Below are positions 52,925 through 61,691 of a stretch of DNA of 64,000 nt, in pieces. Numbering within the stretch: position 1 is the stretch's first letter; each line of letters starts with the position of its first letter. A program made the position numbers and the translations under genes. The notes below the pieces were generated by a model that was not told where the DNA came from, did no database searches, and saw only the letters and a program-made list of their open reading frames with translations. The stretch is from Algorimicrobium echini (GTDB lineage Bacteria > Bacteroidota > Bacteroidia > Flavobacteriales > Flavobacteriaceae): positions 69,501 through 133,500 of the forward strand of contig NZ_FOVN01000005.1 of assembly GCF_900115185.1 (NCBI RefSeq), in the 5' to 3' direction.

Positions 52925-53821
52925 TTAAGTGTTTTTAGGTTTTTCAATAATATGGATATCTCTTTGTGGGAATGGTATAGATACATTGTTTTCTCTAAAC
53001 AATCTGTCAATTTCAAATCGAATATCACTTTTAGGAAATTGAGCTTTAAAACTATCGCTTACAGTAAATACAACTTTAAAATCTAATGAACTATCGCCAA
53101 AATCTGTAAATAAAACAGTTGTTGCTTTAGGATCTAATACATCTGGATGCGAATTAACGGCATCTAGCAATAGGCGTTTTACTAATTGAGTATCACTTCC
53201 ATAAGCCACTCCAACTGTTATGTTTTCGCGTGTAGAAATGCCATTTTGTGTCCAATTGTATAAACTATTGGTTAAATAGAGATGATTAGGAATTACCAGT
53301 ACTTTATTATCAATTGTAACAGCTCGCGTAGTACGGAGTTTTATTTCTTCCACGCGACCAACCTTACCTTCAAGTTCTATAATATCACCTACGTGTAAAC
53401 TTTGATCTATAAGAATAAAAACTCCTGAAATAATATCCTGAAAAAGTGTTTGAAGAGCTAAACCAATACCAATTAATAATGCTGCTGAAGCGGCAAAAAT
53501 AGCGGTAACATTAACTCCTACCGAGTCGAAAACAATGAGAATAACAACCAAATAAATTAACCATCTGGCAAACGAAAAAACGGTATTAAACTTGGCTCTA
53601 TCAGTTTTTGGCAAATGTTTGGTATAAATTCTACGAACAAAATTTAATATAAGGGTGGTTATAACATATATAATGAGCACAAGGAGAACCAAACCTACCG
53701 TAATATTTATTGGGTTGTCTTCAGAACCAAATTGAAACCCTAAATTTAAAAAGTCTAAAAAGGTTTCCCAAACACTGCTTTCGGTGACAACTTCTTCTAA
53801 ATTTTCAAACTTACTTTGCAT
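52925..53821 (-). CDS. MscS-family mechanosensitive channel
   Basis: 298 aa small-conductance channel protein. It has three membrane helices (NITVGLVLLVLIIYVITTLI; ARWLIYLVVILIVFDSVG; then the pore helix ASAALLIGIGLALQTLFQDI, with Gly/Ala packing). The cytoplasmic beta domain follows (GVFILIDQSLHVGDIIEL, GRVEEIKLRTTRAVTIDNK, VLVIPNHLYLTNSLYNW, in parts). It releases solutes on hypo-osmotic shock, or acts as a signalling channel. It lies third in an operon, 9 bp after the ABC permease. Confidence 0.92.
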   Translation of the reverse strand: MQSKFENLEEVVTESSVWETFLDFLNLGFQFGSEDNPINITVGLVLLVLIIYVITTLILNFVRRIYTKHLPKTDRAKFNTVFSFARWLIYLVVILIVFDSVGVNVTAIFAASAALLIGIGLALQTLFQDIISGVFILIDQSLHVGDIIELEGKVGRVEEIKLRTTRAVTIDNKVLVIPNHLYLTNSLYNWTQNGISTRENITVGVAYGSDTQLVKRLLLDAVNSHPDVLDPKATTVLFTDFGDSSLDFKVVFTVSDSFKAQFPKSDIRFEIDRLFRENNVSIPFPQRDIHIIEKPKNT

Positions 53822-53830
53822 GCTTTTAAT

Positions 53831-55141
53831 TTAATATTTTATCCACTTTAATATTTCTCTATAACTCGGTTTTTTTCCATACATCAATATACCAACACGA
53901 TAAATTTTAGCTGCAAACCAAACCGCAAACATAAAAGTACCTATTAAAATGCTTAAGGACAAGATTTGCTGCCAAATTGGAACGCCAAACGGTATACGCA
54001 TTAGCATGACAACTGGCGATGTAAAAGGAATGAATGAAAAAATTGTTGATATGGTACCATGAGGATCTTCTATAACTGTAAAAAAACCAATGTAAACAGC
54101 CAAAATTAAAGGCATAAGAATAGGGAACAAAAACTGCTGTGTATCTGTTTCATTATCTACTGCAGCACCAATAGCAGCATATAGTGAACTGTATAATAAA
54201 TAACCACCAATAAAGAACAGCAAGAACGCTATAATTAAATTAGTAAGTGGTAAATTGTAAAAAGCTAAAAACCCATTTTGTACCATATCTGGCATGGCTG
54301 CATCATTACCTGCCTGATTTAATAATTGTCCAGAAGGACTTGCCTGCATTAAATCGATACCAAAAATAGCTGAAACAATGGTTAATAATACACCTCCTAA
54401 AATAAGCCAGATTATAAATTGTGTAACACCTGCTAATGAAGTTCCAATAATTTTACCAAGCATTAATTGCACAGGTTTGACTGAAGAAATGATAACTTCA
54501 ATTATCCGACTTGTTTTCTCTTCAATAACACTTCGCATTATCATGTTTCCATAAATAATAATAAACATAAACAATAAATATCCTGCGGCACCACCAAATA
54601 TTAACTTAACAATACTGTCAATTTTCGAGGTTTTTTCACCCGTAAAACTTTCTTGAGCTACCGCTATATCTATTTTTGAAGTTTTTATCTTCTCAATATC
54701 AACCCCTTGACTCTCTAATTTTAAATCTGTTAAATGCTTTTCCAGTTTACTTTCTAAACCACTAATAACTGAAATAGAAGGAGACTCTTCGGAATAAAAT
54801 TTTATAACATTTCCAGCAGAAGATACATCATTAAATTTACCAATATAAAGTAATCCATAATTTTCTTGTACTTGGGTTAGTTTTTTGGCATCCTCCAATG
54901 AGAGTTTATCTATCACCTTATACTTGGTATTTTTAGTGTTTTCAAAAATGGAAGCAATCATTCCAGATTCATCTAATATTGTAATCGTGCGTTCAGAATT
55001 ATTATTTAATTGTGATAAATAAGCGACAACTGCCACTAAACCTATCATTATCATAGGACTTAAAAACGTCATGATTATAAACGATTTATTCTTCACTTTT
55101 GTAAAGTATTCGCGTTTTATAATGAGCGGTAAATGGTTCAT
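53831..55141 (-). CDS. ABC transporter permease (NatB-like)
   Basis: 436 aa ABC-2 type permease. One N-terminal membrane helix (FIIMTFLSPMIMIGLVAVVAYL) is followed by a ~150-residue extracytoplasmic domain. About five further helices form the second half (MIMRSVIEEKTSRIIEVIISSV is the coupling loop). This matches the NatB/YhaP sodium- or drug-extrusion family. It pairs with the ATPase 2 bp upstream. Substrate unknown. Confidence 0.9.
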   Translation of the reverse strand: MNHLPLIIKREYFTKVKNKSFIIMTFLSPMIMIGLVAVVAYLSQLNNNSERTITILDESGMIASIFENTKNTKYKVIDKLSLEDAKKLTQVQENYGLLYIGKFNDVSSAGNVIKFYSEESPSISVISGLESKLEKHLTDLKLESQGVDIEKIKTSKIDIAVAQESFTGEKTSKIDSIVKLIFGGAAGYLLFMFIIIYGNMIMRSVIEEKTSRIIEVIISSVKPVQLMLGKIIGTSLAGVTQFIIWLILGGVLLTIVSAIFGIDLMQASPSGQLLNQAGNDAAMPDMVQNGFLAFYNLPLTNLIIAFLLFFIGGYLLYSSLYAAIGAAVDNETDTQQFLFPILMPLILAVYIGFFTVIEDPHGTISTIFSFIPFTSPVVMLMRIPFGVPIWQQILSLSILIGTFMFAVWFAAKIYRVGILMYGKKPSYREILKWIKY

Positions 55142-55143
55142 AA

Positions 55144-56070
55144 TTAATTATTCTTTACGGCTTGAATAAATATGTCGTTGGCAGTTGGAATTAATTCAAC
55201 AAAATGTGACACCTGACCTCTACTGGTTAAAAAACTCAATAATTCGTTAGGTGACTGATGCGCTTGCAACTTAATATTTCGTTTTAATTCATTTCCTAGT
55301 GTTTTAAAATTAGTTGGTGTTACTGTAAATTTATTAGCTAATTCATTATCCAATTCAGCCCCATTTTCAGTGCGAATACCAATTTCAAATGTATGGGTTT
55401 TAAATTGGGTTTTTATATCTTGCAATTTACCATCTAATATTTTATTTGATTGATGAATAAGTGCAATATGGTCACACAATTCTTCAACCGATTCCATGCG
55501 GTGAGTTGAAAAAATAACGGTTGCACCATTATCACGAAGCCTTAAAATTTCATCCTTAATCACGATTGCATTTATAGGATCGAAACCAGAAAAAGGCTCA
55601 TCAAATATTAGTAATTTAGGTTCGTGTAAAACGGTCACTATAAATTGTACCTTTTGAGCCATTCCTTTTGAAAGCTCTTGTATTTTTTTATGCCACCAAT
55701 CCCCTATATCCAATCTATCAAACCAATATTTCAAGCGTTTTTTGGCTTCTGATTTGCTTAAGCCTTTCAGTTGAGCAAGGTATAATGCCTGCTCACCTAC
55801 TTTCATAGACTTATACAAACCGCGCTCTTCTGGTAGGTATCCAATATCAGTTACGTGATGTGCTTGCAAAGGTTCATTATCCAAAAGAACATGACCTGAA
55901 TCTGGCATGGTAATTTGATTTACAACCCGAATAAGTGTTGTTTTTCCAGCACCATTTGGACCTAACAATCCAAAAATACTTCCTTGTGGCACAGCTATAG
56001 ACACATTGTTTAAAGCTGTATAATCTCCAAATTTTTTAGAGACGTTATGCGCCTCTAATAAGTTACCCAT
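55144..56070 (-). CDS. ABC transporter ATP-binding protein (NatA-like)
   Basis: 308 aa ATPase for the downstream permease. Walker A is GPNGAGKTT (from about residue 37), the signature is the variant LSKGM in IQELSKGMAQKVQF, and Walker B is LLIFDEPFSGFDP. A ~75-residue C-terminal extension follows, as in NatA-like ATPases. It is the first gene of a five-gene operon. A TATCTTTA -7-like box (minus strand) lies at 56100-56107. Confidence 0.92.
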   Translation of the reverse strand: MGNLLEAHNVSKKFGDYTALNNVSIAVPQGSIFGLLGPNGAGKTTLIRVVNQITMPDSGHVLLDNEPLQAHHVTDIGYLPEERGLYKSMKVGEQALYLAQLKGLSKSEAKKRLKYWFDRLDIGDWWHKKIQELSKGMAQKVQFIVTVLHEPKLLIFDEPFSGFDPINAIVIKDEILRLRDNGATVIFSTHRMESVEELCDHIALIHQSNKILDGKLQDIKTQFKTHTFEIGIRTENGAELDNELANKFTVTPTNFKTLGNELKRNIKLQAHQSPNELLSFLTSRGQVSHFVELIPTANDIFIQAVKNN

Positions 56071-56099
56071 ACCAAACTATTGCTTAATTGAAATGATTG

Positions 56100-56107
56100 T
56101 AAAGATA
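56100..56107 (-). promoter_or_regulatory. Possible operon promoter, -7 box (TATCTTTA)
   Basis: Minus-strand TAnnTTTR about 30 bp upstream of the NatA-like ATG; the only candidate promoter before the five-gene operon. Confidence 0.45.
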
Positions 56108-56173
56108 TTAAATGTCATACAGCAATCCGAAATTAATAAAAAAGAAATTTCCTATAAGTAATTATAAACAAAA

Positions 56174-56203
56174 CCCATCCTAAAATTTGCATTCAAGGAT
56201 GGG
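56174..56203. other. Hairpin CCCATCCT/AGGATGGG
   Basis: 8-bp perfect stem with a 14-nt loop between dnaJ and the NatA-like gene. On the minus strand it is followed by TTTTGTTTAT and could be a second, weaker terminator behind dnaJ. Confidence 0.5.
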
Positions 56204-56319
56204 AAAAAATTGCTATGAAAAAGAAAAATTATTACTATCAAAAAATAGTAATAAACCAAATATAGTAATTTTTATTAAACTATTATAGTAAGTCCGACAA
56301 TAACTTCTTTATTAAAACA

Positions 56320-56346
56320 ACAAATCCGCACGAAAGGCGGATTTGT
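56320..56346 (-). terminator. Intrinsic terminator after dnaJ
   Basis: ACAAATCCGC / GCGGATTTGT perfect 10-bp stem with 7-nt loop, followed on the minus strand by TTGTTTTA, about 20 bp after the dnaJ stop. Confidence 0.8.
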
Positions 56347-56365
56347 ACTACAATAATGTCTAATT

Positions 56366-57493
56366 TTAAGAAAACATATCTTTAACTTTTTCAAAGAAAG
56401 ATTTATCGCCTACTTCCGGTTTTGGCTCAAAATGCTCATCTTCACGCATGGATTCAAAAAAGTCTTTTTGCTGTTTATTAAGTGTTTTTGGCGTCCATAC
56501 ATTTACATGAACTAATAAATCACCTTTTCCATATCCATTAATAGATGGAATACCTTTACCGCGTAATCTTAATATTTTTCCAGATTGTACACCTGCCTCA
56601 ATTTTAATACGAACCTTTCCTGTAACCGTATCAATTTCTTTTGAGGTTCCTAACACAGCATCAGACAAACTTACATATAAATCATAATGTAGATTATCTC
56701 CTTCGCGTTGCAATGTAGCATGTGCTTCTTCTTCAATTGCTACTAATAAATCACCAGAAACACCATTCCCTGGTGCCTCATTACCTTTTCCTGTAACTTT
56801 AAGCTGCATGCCATCAACAACACCTGCAGGTATTTTAATTGAAACGGTTTCTTCTTTAACCAGCATACCTTGAGCATCCGCTTCGTTTGGTTTTTTGTCT
56901 ATAATTTGTCCTGCTCCACCACAAGCGGTACAGGTTGTTGCGGTTTGCATACGACCTAAAATAGTATTGGTTACACGCATCACTTGTCCTGCTCCATTAC
57001 AAGTAGAACATGTTTTGTATGTGGTTCCAGACGCTTGTACTTTTCGTCTAACTTTTACTTTTTTCTCAACACCATTAGCTATTTCCTCGAGGGTTAATTT
57101 CACACGAATTCGCATGTTGGTTCCTTTAACGCGACGTTGTCCGTTACTAAAACCACCACCAAAGCCAGAAAATCCGCCGCCACCGCCAAATGCACCACCA
57201 AAAATATCACCAAATTGGCTAAATATGTCATCCATATTCATGCTTCCGCCACCAAAGCCACCGTTACCCTCAAATGCTTGATGTCCAAATTGATCGTAAC
57301 GCGCTTTTTTATCAGCATTGCTTAATACCTCGTATGCTTCAGCTGCTTCCTTAAATTTGGTTTCTGCTTCGCTATTATCAGGATTTTTATCAGGATGATA
57401 TTTTAAAGCCATTTTACGATACGCCTTTTTAATTTCAGACGCATCGGCATTTTTACCAACTCCTAAAACCTCGTAATAATCTTGTTTTGCCAT
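56366..57493 (-). CDS. dnaJ: Chaperone DnaJ, with only one zinc centre
   Basis: Hsp40 co-chaperone of DnaK, 375 aa. The J domain has HPD at residues 33-35, followed by a Gly/Phe-rich region (~75-118) and the C-terminal substrate-binding domains ([20 protein letters not shown]). Normal type I DnaJ has four CxxCxGxG motifs forming two zinc centres. Here only two are present: Cys162/165 (CSTCNGAG) and Cys188/191 (CTACGGAG). Motifs 1 and 4 (zinc centre I) are absent without disturbing the flanking sequence. It is 1 bp downstream of grpE. Confidence 0.96.
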   Translation of the reverse strand: MAKQDYYEVLGVGKNADASEIKKAYRKMALKYHPDKNPDNSEAETKFKEAAEAYEVLSNADKKARYDQFGHQAFEGNGGFGGGSMNMDDIFSQFGDIFGGAFGGGGGFSGFGGGFSNGQRRVKGTNMRIRVKLTLEEIANGVEKKVKVRRKVQASGTTYKTCSTCNGAGQVMRVTNTILGRMQTATTCTACGGAGQIIDKKPNEADAQGMLVKEETVSIKIPAGVVDGMQLKVTGKGNEAPGNGVSGDLLVAIEEEAHATLQREGDNLHYDLYVSLSDAVLGTSKEIDTVTGKVRIKIEAGVQSGKILRLRGKGIPSINGYGKGDLLVHVNVWTPKTLNKQQKDFFESMREDEHFEPKPEVGDKSFFEKVKDMFS

Positions 57494-57494
57494 A

Positions 57495-58037
57495 TTATTG
57501 TCCTATAACTACTTTTGGAAATCTTATTATTTTATCACCTAATTTGTATCCTTTTTCAACAACATCTATAATTTTCCCTTTTAAAGAGTCGTTAGGCGCA
57601 GGAATTTGCGTTATCGCTTCATGATTATCTGCGTTAAATTCATCACCAGCTTGCAAATTCATTAGCTCTAAACCTTTGTTTTCAAGTGTGTTTCTAAACT
57701 TGTTCTTTATAAGCTCAACACCTTTTAACAAATCTTTTTCTTCAGTTTTTGCTATTTCAGTGTAGGCACGATCAAAATCGTCTAAAACTGGCAACAAAGA
57801 CACTATGACGTCCTGACTTGCTGTTTTAAACAAATCACTACGTTCTTTAGCTGTCCGTCTTTTATAATTTTCAAATTCTGCAAAAAGGCGTAGAAATTTA
57901 TCTTTCTCGTGAGCTAATTCTTCTGTTAACTGCTCCTCAACAGTTCTTGTATCCTCGGAAGAATTTTCATTGATATCTTTGATTTGCTCGTCTACTGACT
58001 CATTTGCAGTAGCGTTATTTTTATCTTTTTTACTCAT
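57495..58037 (-). CDS. grpE: Nucleotide exchange factor GrpE
   Basis: 180 aa. Releases ADP from DnaK. An acidic, disordered N-terminus (~50 residues) precedes a long coiled-coil ([25 protein letters not shown], seen in parts). The C-terminal beta domain has PVLDDFDRA, EGVxxI-like [12 protein letters not shown], and the ending [17 protein letters not shown] close to consensus. It forms an operon with dnaJ, with promoter at 58075-58082 and terminator at 56320-56346. dnaK is elsewhere. Confidence 0.95.
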   Translation of the reverse strand: MSKKDKNNATANESVDEQIKDINENSSEDTRTVEEQLTEELAHEKDKFLRLFAEFENYKRRTAKERSDLFKTASQDVIVSLLPVLDDFDRAYTEIAKTEEKDLLKGVELIKNKFRNTLENKGLELMNLQAGDEFNADNHEAITQIPAPNDSLKGKIIDVVEKGYKLGDKIIRFPKVVIGQ

Positions 58038-58074
58038 TACGTATCTCTATTTTTAAAATACCTTAAATGGATGG

Positions 58075-58082
58075 CAAAAGTA
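58075..58082 (-). promoter_or_regulatory. grpE-dnaJ promoter, -7 box (TACTTTTG)
   Basis: Minus-strand TAnnTTTG with a TTTTG element 21 bp upstream, about 38 bp from the grpE ATG. Confidence 0.55.
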
Positions 58083-58160
58083 CTGCCATTATCCTTAAAA
58101 TGTCAAAATGTCACGAAAATAATTTAATATTTTTTTAAACAAATTTAAATCTGAATCAAC

Positions 58161-58168
58161 TATTTTTG
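58161..58168 (+). promoter_or_regulatory. YceI-gene -7 box (TATTTTTG)
   Basis: TAnnTTTG 27 bp before the ATG at 58196. No clear -33 element. Confidence 0.45.
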
Positions 58169-58195
58169 CAACTTAACACTAAAACATATTAAACT

Positions 58196-58849
58196 ATGAA
58201 AAATCGTTTTTTAACAATCTTAACATTAGCATTAGTTGTAACCTTTGCTAGTTGTAAAGACAAAGCTCAAGAAGCAGAAACAACAGAAGCAGCTGAAGCA
58301 GCCGAAGTAACTGAAGTTTCTACAAAATATTTAGTAGATACGGATGCCTCAACCATTATGTGGAAAGGTTTTAAACCAACAGGATCACACACAGGAACTA
58401 TTCAATTAGAAAGTGGTGTATTTACTATGAATGGAGATGCTATTGAAAGCGGAAGCTTTTTAGTAGATATGACTTCATTAAATGTAACAGATATTCCTGA
58501 AGAAGAGGAAGATCACGGTAAATTAACAGGACATTTAAAAAGTCCAGACTTTTTTGATGTTGAAACATTTCCAGCATCAGCTTTTGAAGTAACTGGTTTT
58601 ACTTCTGAAAATGGTAAAATGATGTTATCAGGAAATTTAAAAATGAAAGATGTAGAAAACAATATTTCTATTCCTGTTACAATTACAGAAAACAATGATT
58701 CTGTAACTATTACAAGTGAAACATTTACAGTAGATCGTTCTAAATGGAATATCAAGTATGGTTCAAAATCATTTTTTGATGATTTAGGTGATAAATTCAT
58801 TAATGATGATATGGAATTGCAAATTACAATTACCGCTAATAAGGCGTAA
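58196..58849 (+). CDS. YceI-family lipoprotein
   Basis: 217 aa. The lipoprotein signal MKNRFLTILTLALVVTFASC is followed by an Ala/Glu-rich linker and a lipocalin-like YceI domain (residues ~45-215): YLVDTDASTIMWKGFKPTGSHTG, ESGSFLVDMTSLNVTD, HLKSPDFFDVETFPASAFEVTGF and FTVDRSKWNIKYGS, in parts. YceI proteins bind isoprenoid chains such as ubiquinone relatives. It is a single gene with its own promoter and a strong bidirectional terminator after it. Confidence 0.92.
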   Translation: MKNRFLTILTLALVVTFASCKDKAQEAETTEAAEAAEVTEVSTKYLVDTDASTIMWKGFKPTGSHTGTIQLESGVFTMNGDAIESGSFLVDMTSLNVTDIPEEEEDHGKLTGHLKSPDFFDVETFPASAFEVTGFTSENGKMMLSGNLKMKDVENNISIPVTITENNDSVTITSETFTVDRSKWNIKYGSKSFFDDLGDKFINDDMELQITITANKA

Positions 58850-58867
58850 TTAATTTGTGTCTATCAC

Positions 58868-58903
58868 AAAAAAATCCGCTACAAATTGTAGCGGATTTTT
58901 TTT
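58868..58903. terminator. Bidirectional intrinsic terminator
   Basis: AAAATCCGCTACAA / TTGTAGCGGATTTT perfect 14-bp stem, 1-nt apex (loop in practice 3-5 nt), flanked by A-run and T-run. It lies between the convergent YceI and TIGR01777 genes. Confidence 0.92.
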
Positions 58904-58910
58904 TACATTT

Positions 58911-59816
58911 TTAATCTAACAAACTAGCTAATGCAGGCTTAATATTAACATATTCAAACTGATAGCCTGAATCTTCTATTTTTTTACTACTAACACGCTG
59001 GCTTTCAAATAGCAAAATATGCATATCGCCTAAAATTAATTTCATTAGAGATTTGGGTATGTTTGGTAGAAATAGCGGCTTATTTAAGACACCAGCAACG
59101 GTTTTAGTCAATTCGGTATTAGTAACTGGATTTGGAGCAACTCCGTTAAAAACACCCTCTAATTTGTGTTTTAAAACATGTACAAAAATACCAGCTAAAT
59201 CTTTGATGTGTATCCAAGATTGCCACTGATTACCGCTTCCAAAAGCAGCTCCAAAACCATATTTAACTGGCTTGACTATTTGTGGCAGAGCACCTTGTTC
59301 GTTATCTAACACCAAGCCTATTCTGATTTTAGAGACAACAACGGACAACTCCTGAAAAGTATCGGTCATTGCTTCCCATTTTTCAACGACTTCTCCTAAA
59401 AAACTTGTGGAAGTCGCTTTAGTTCCCTCATCATAATAGTTCGTTAAAGAGTCTGGATAAATACCTATGGCACTTGCAGAAATAACTTGTTTAATCTCGT
59501 GTTTTTCTTTTTCTAATGTTTCTTTTATTAAACGTAGTGTATTTAATCTACTATTTAGTATGACATTTTTATAGGACGCAGTCCAGCGTTTAGAAATAGT
59601 GGCTCCTGCTAAATTGATAATGGCCTCTACACCTTCCAAACACGCCACATCAATTTCATTATTTTTAGGGTTCCAATAAAATCCTTTATAATTCTCTTGT
59701 TGTGAAATTTTCTCTTGAGAAGTGGTTAAATAATGAACGGCTATATTAAGGTTGTGACATTGCGAAACAATAGCCTGACCTATTAAACCAGTAGCACCTG
59801 TTATTAATACTTTCAT
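58911..59816 (-). CDS. TIGR01777-family NAD-dependent epimerase (YfcH-like)
   Basis: 301 aa extended SDR of unknown substrate. The Rossmann start MKVLITGATGLIGQAIVSQC is typical, followed by FYWNPKNNEID (family hallmark WxP), GVEAIINLAGATISKRW, SASAIGIYPDS, and a C-terminal DUF1731 region (FLPNIPKSLMKLILGDM, LFESQRVSSKKIEDSGYQF). A TATCTTTA -7-like box lies at 59831-59838. It shares no operon with mnmD. Confidence 0.9.
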   Translation of the reverse strand: MKVLITGATGLIGQAIVSQCHNLNIAVHYLTTSQEKISQQENYKGFYWNPKNNEIDVACLEGVEAIINLAGATISKRWTASYKNVILNSRLNTLRLIKETLEKEKHEIKQVISASAIGIYPDSLTNYYDEGTKATSTSFLGEVVEKWEAMTDTFQELSVVVSKIRIGLVLDNEQGALPQIVKPVKYGFGAAFGSGNQWQSWIHIKDLAGIFVHVLKHKLEGVFNGVAPNPVTNTELTKTVAGVLNKPLFLPNIPKSLMKLILGDMHILLFESQRVSSKKIEDSGYQFEYVNIKPALASLLD

Positions 59817-59830
59817 CTACAATTTTTATA

Positions 59831-59838
59831 TAAAGATA
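59831..59838 (-). promoter_or_regulatory. Possible -7 box (TATCTTTA)
   Basis: Minus-strand TAnnTTTR 14 bp before the TIGR01777-family ATG. Confidence 0.4.
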
Positions 59839-59951
59839 GGCATTAGAAGGCTGATTATAACAGCTTTTAAAGAAGGTTTAACAGTATTAACGTAAGATTA
59901 GCTGTCTTACCACTAAAGAGAATAGTATTTATAAATAAAGAATGATTTAAA

Positions 59952-60623
59952 TTATTTAGTAGCTCGTAACATTTCGCGTTTTCCTGGAGGTCCTGGCAGA
60001 CGTTCTACTTTAAAACCTACAGATTGCAAAGCACGACGCACACTACCTTTTGCCGAATACGTAACCAGAACACCATTTACTTTCAGAGCATGATACATTT
60101 TTTTAAAAATAGCCTCTGTCCATAATTCAGGTTGAACTCTAGCTCCAAAAGCATCAAAATAGATCAGGTGAAACTGATTGGAATTGGTGATTTCCTGAAA
60201 TTTTTTATTCTGTTTTGTTAGCTGAAAAAAATTAGTGATTGATGTTTTTTCTTCCCAAGGCACAATATGGATTGTATTAAAGTGTTTATTGGTTAGCTTA
60301 CCTTCCAGTAATTCTGTATAGTTTAATTGTTTTATTTCAGATACAGACACAGGGTAAGCTTCAACACCCACATAATCAACATGAACAGCGTCTTTTTCAG
60401 ACTTTAACAATGTCATTATAGCATTTAAACCTGTACCAAAACCTATTTCTAAAATAGAAATAGCATCAAGTTTTAATTCAGAAATTACTGCATCAAATCC
60501 CGTTTTTAAGAATACATGATTTGCTTCTTGAATAGCTCCGTGAATGGAATGGTATTGTTCATGCCAGTCATCAATCTGAATGGTTTTAGATCCATCGCCT
60601 GTTGTAATAATATGGCGTTTCAA
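59952..60623 (-). CDS. mnmD: tRNA 5-methylaminomethyl-2-thiouridine methyltransferase MnmD
   Basis: 223 aa stand-alone form of the MnmC methyltransferase domain, completing mnm5s2U at the wobble position of tRNAs. The SAM site is ILEIGFGTGLNAIM near residue 55. The catalytic Asp region is IYFDAFGARVQPELWTEAIF. The tail LPGPPGKREMLRA is conserved in MnmC/MnmD. No FAD-dependent MnmC C-terminal domain is attached. It is 2 bp after the CxxCH-lipoprotein stop in a three-gene operon. Confidence 0.93.
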   Translation of the reverse strand: MKRHIITTGDGSKTIQIDDWHEQYHSIHGAIQEANHVFLKTGFDAVISELKLDAISILEIGFGTGLNAIMTLLKSEKDAVHVDYVGVEAYPVSVSEIKQLNYTELLEGKLTNKHFNTIHIVPWEEKTSITNFFQLTKQNKKFQEITNSNQFHLIYFDAFGARVQPELWTEAIFKKMYHALKVNGVLVTYSAKGSVRRALQSVGFKVERLPGPPGKREMLRATK

Positions 60624-60625
60624 TC

Positions 60626-61072
60626 CTAATTAATTAAGAGTTTCTTGATACGCGGAATAGGACCAGTGCATTCGGTTTGATGACAAGAAATACAGAGGTT
60701 TACAACGGCATTAAACCGATCTGTTTCTGACATTTCTGAATTTGGATTATACAACTCCTTTTCAGCTTGAATAAACAGTTTAGAAAAACTCTCAAATGTT
60801 TCGTTTCGTTTTTTAAAATCAGAAAGTTCAGCTGTATGAATTTTTAAAAAATCTAAAGGGAATTCTTCAATATCTTTACCTGACACAATTGCGTTCTTGA
60901 CATTCAAATTATAAGCATACATCTGATTCATAAGATTCGCCATTTCTGAAGGCTCATACATATCGTACACAATTTCCTTTTTTTCAGAATTTTCTGGAGT
61001 TGCTTTTTCAGCAGTTTCATTACAACTTACAAATACGAAAAGAAAACTTATAGCGCTAAAAAACAGTTTCAT
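60626..61072 (-). CDS. Lipoprotein with C-terminal cytochrome c (CxxCH) motif
   Basis: 148 aa. The lipobox ends at Cys17 (LFVFVSC). The middle is helical and Met-rich (YEPSEMANLMNQMYAYNLNVK). Near the end is CISCH (Cys127, Cys130, His131), the motif for covalent heme c attachment, with a further Cys at 135. The helix order with C-terminal CxxCH resembles cytochrome c-prime-like four-helix proteins. I cannot assign an electron partner. Its ATG overlaps the DUF4920 stop by one base. Confidence 0.75.
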   Translation of the reverse strand: MKLFFSAISFLFVFVSCNETAEKATPENSEKKEIVYDMYEPSEMANLMNQMYAYNLNVKNAIVSGKDIEEFPLDFLKIHTAELSDFKKRNETFESFSKLFIQAEKELYNPNSEMSETDRFNAVVNLCISCHQTECTGPIPRIKKLLIN

Positions 61073-61578
61073 TACTCTTCAATTAACAAAACACCATCCG
61101 CTTCAAATGATAAGGTACGTTTTGGTTCTGTTATAGCAGCAATTTCTTCTTCTGTTTTACCAGCATCTTCTGCGTAATGACGTTGTTCATCAACAGATAC
61201 TTCTGTTACATATGCTTTTCCGTTAATAATCACATCTCTATCTGCAATATTTTTTGGCATGAAAAAGCCGTAGTCCTTAAATTTCACCATGACCTCTTCA
61301 TCATTTTCTAAATCCAAACGCATCCAACAACCTTTAGCTTGACAAACGCTATTTACTTTGGCAAGGACTTTGATCTGCAAGGTATCACCTACTGCTAAAT
61401 TTTGATATTTCTCGCTAATTTCATTCACATTCAAAGCATTCTCTGCTTCAATTTTTTCACCAAAAGAAACATAGGCTATTTCGTTTACTTCAGTTTCAAC
61501 AACCTCTTTCTTTTCCTCATTATTTTTACAGGACACTATAACAAACACTAAACAAAGTGCCATAAATATGTTTTTCAT
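61072..61578 (-). CDS. DUF4920 family lipoprotein
   Basis: 168 aa. The lipoprotein signal is MKNIFMALCLVFVIVSC. The DUF4920 core is VSFGEKIEAENALNVNEI, VGDTLQIKVLAKVNSVCQAKGCWMRLD and EEVMVKFKDYGFFMPKNIADRDVIINGKAYV, in parts. The CQAKGCWM segment with paired cysteines could bind a metal; the biochemical role is unknown. It is the first gene of an operon with the CxxCH lipoprotein and mnmD. Confidence 0.87.
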   Translation of the reverse strand: MKNIFMALCLVFVIVSCKNNEEKKEVVETEVNEIAYVSFGEKIEAENALNVNEISEKYQNLAVGDTLQIKVLAKVNSVCQAKGCWMRLDLENDEEVMVKFKDYGFFMPKNIADRDVIINGKAYVTEVSVDEQRHYAEDAGKTEEEIAAITEPKRTLSFEADGVLLIEE

Positions 61579-61691
61579 TATTCCGATTTTTTATAAAATT
61601 TAAGGCCAAATATACGCTTTTTTTAAGTTAATTTTAAGTTTTTTATAAGGCTAAAATTGAGTACTTTCGCAAAACCAAAATATGAATAGAA

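Noticed and set aside
56895-57281. Plus-strand frame opposite dnaJ
   Set aside because: Pro/Cys-rich shadow of the Gly-rich and zinc region of dnaJ on the other strand.
59892-59910. GTAAGA/TCTTAC hairpin behind mnmD as terminator
   Set aside because: Only a 6-bp stem and no T-run on the minus strand.
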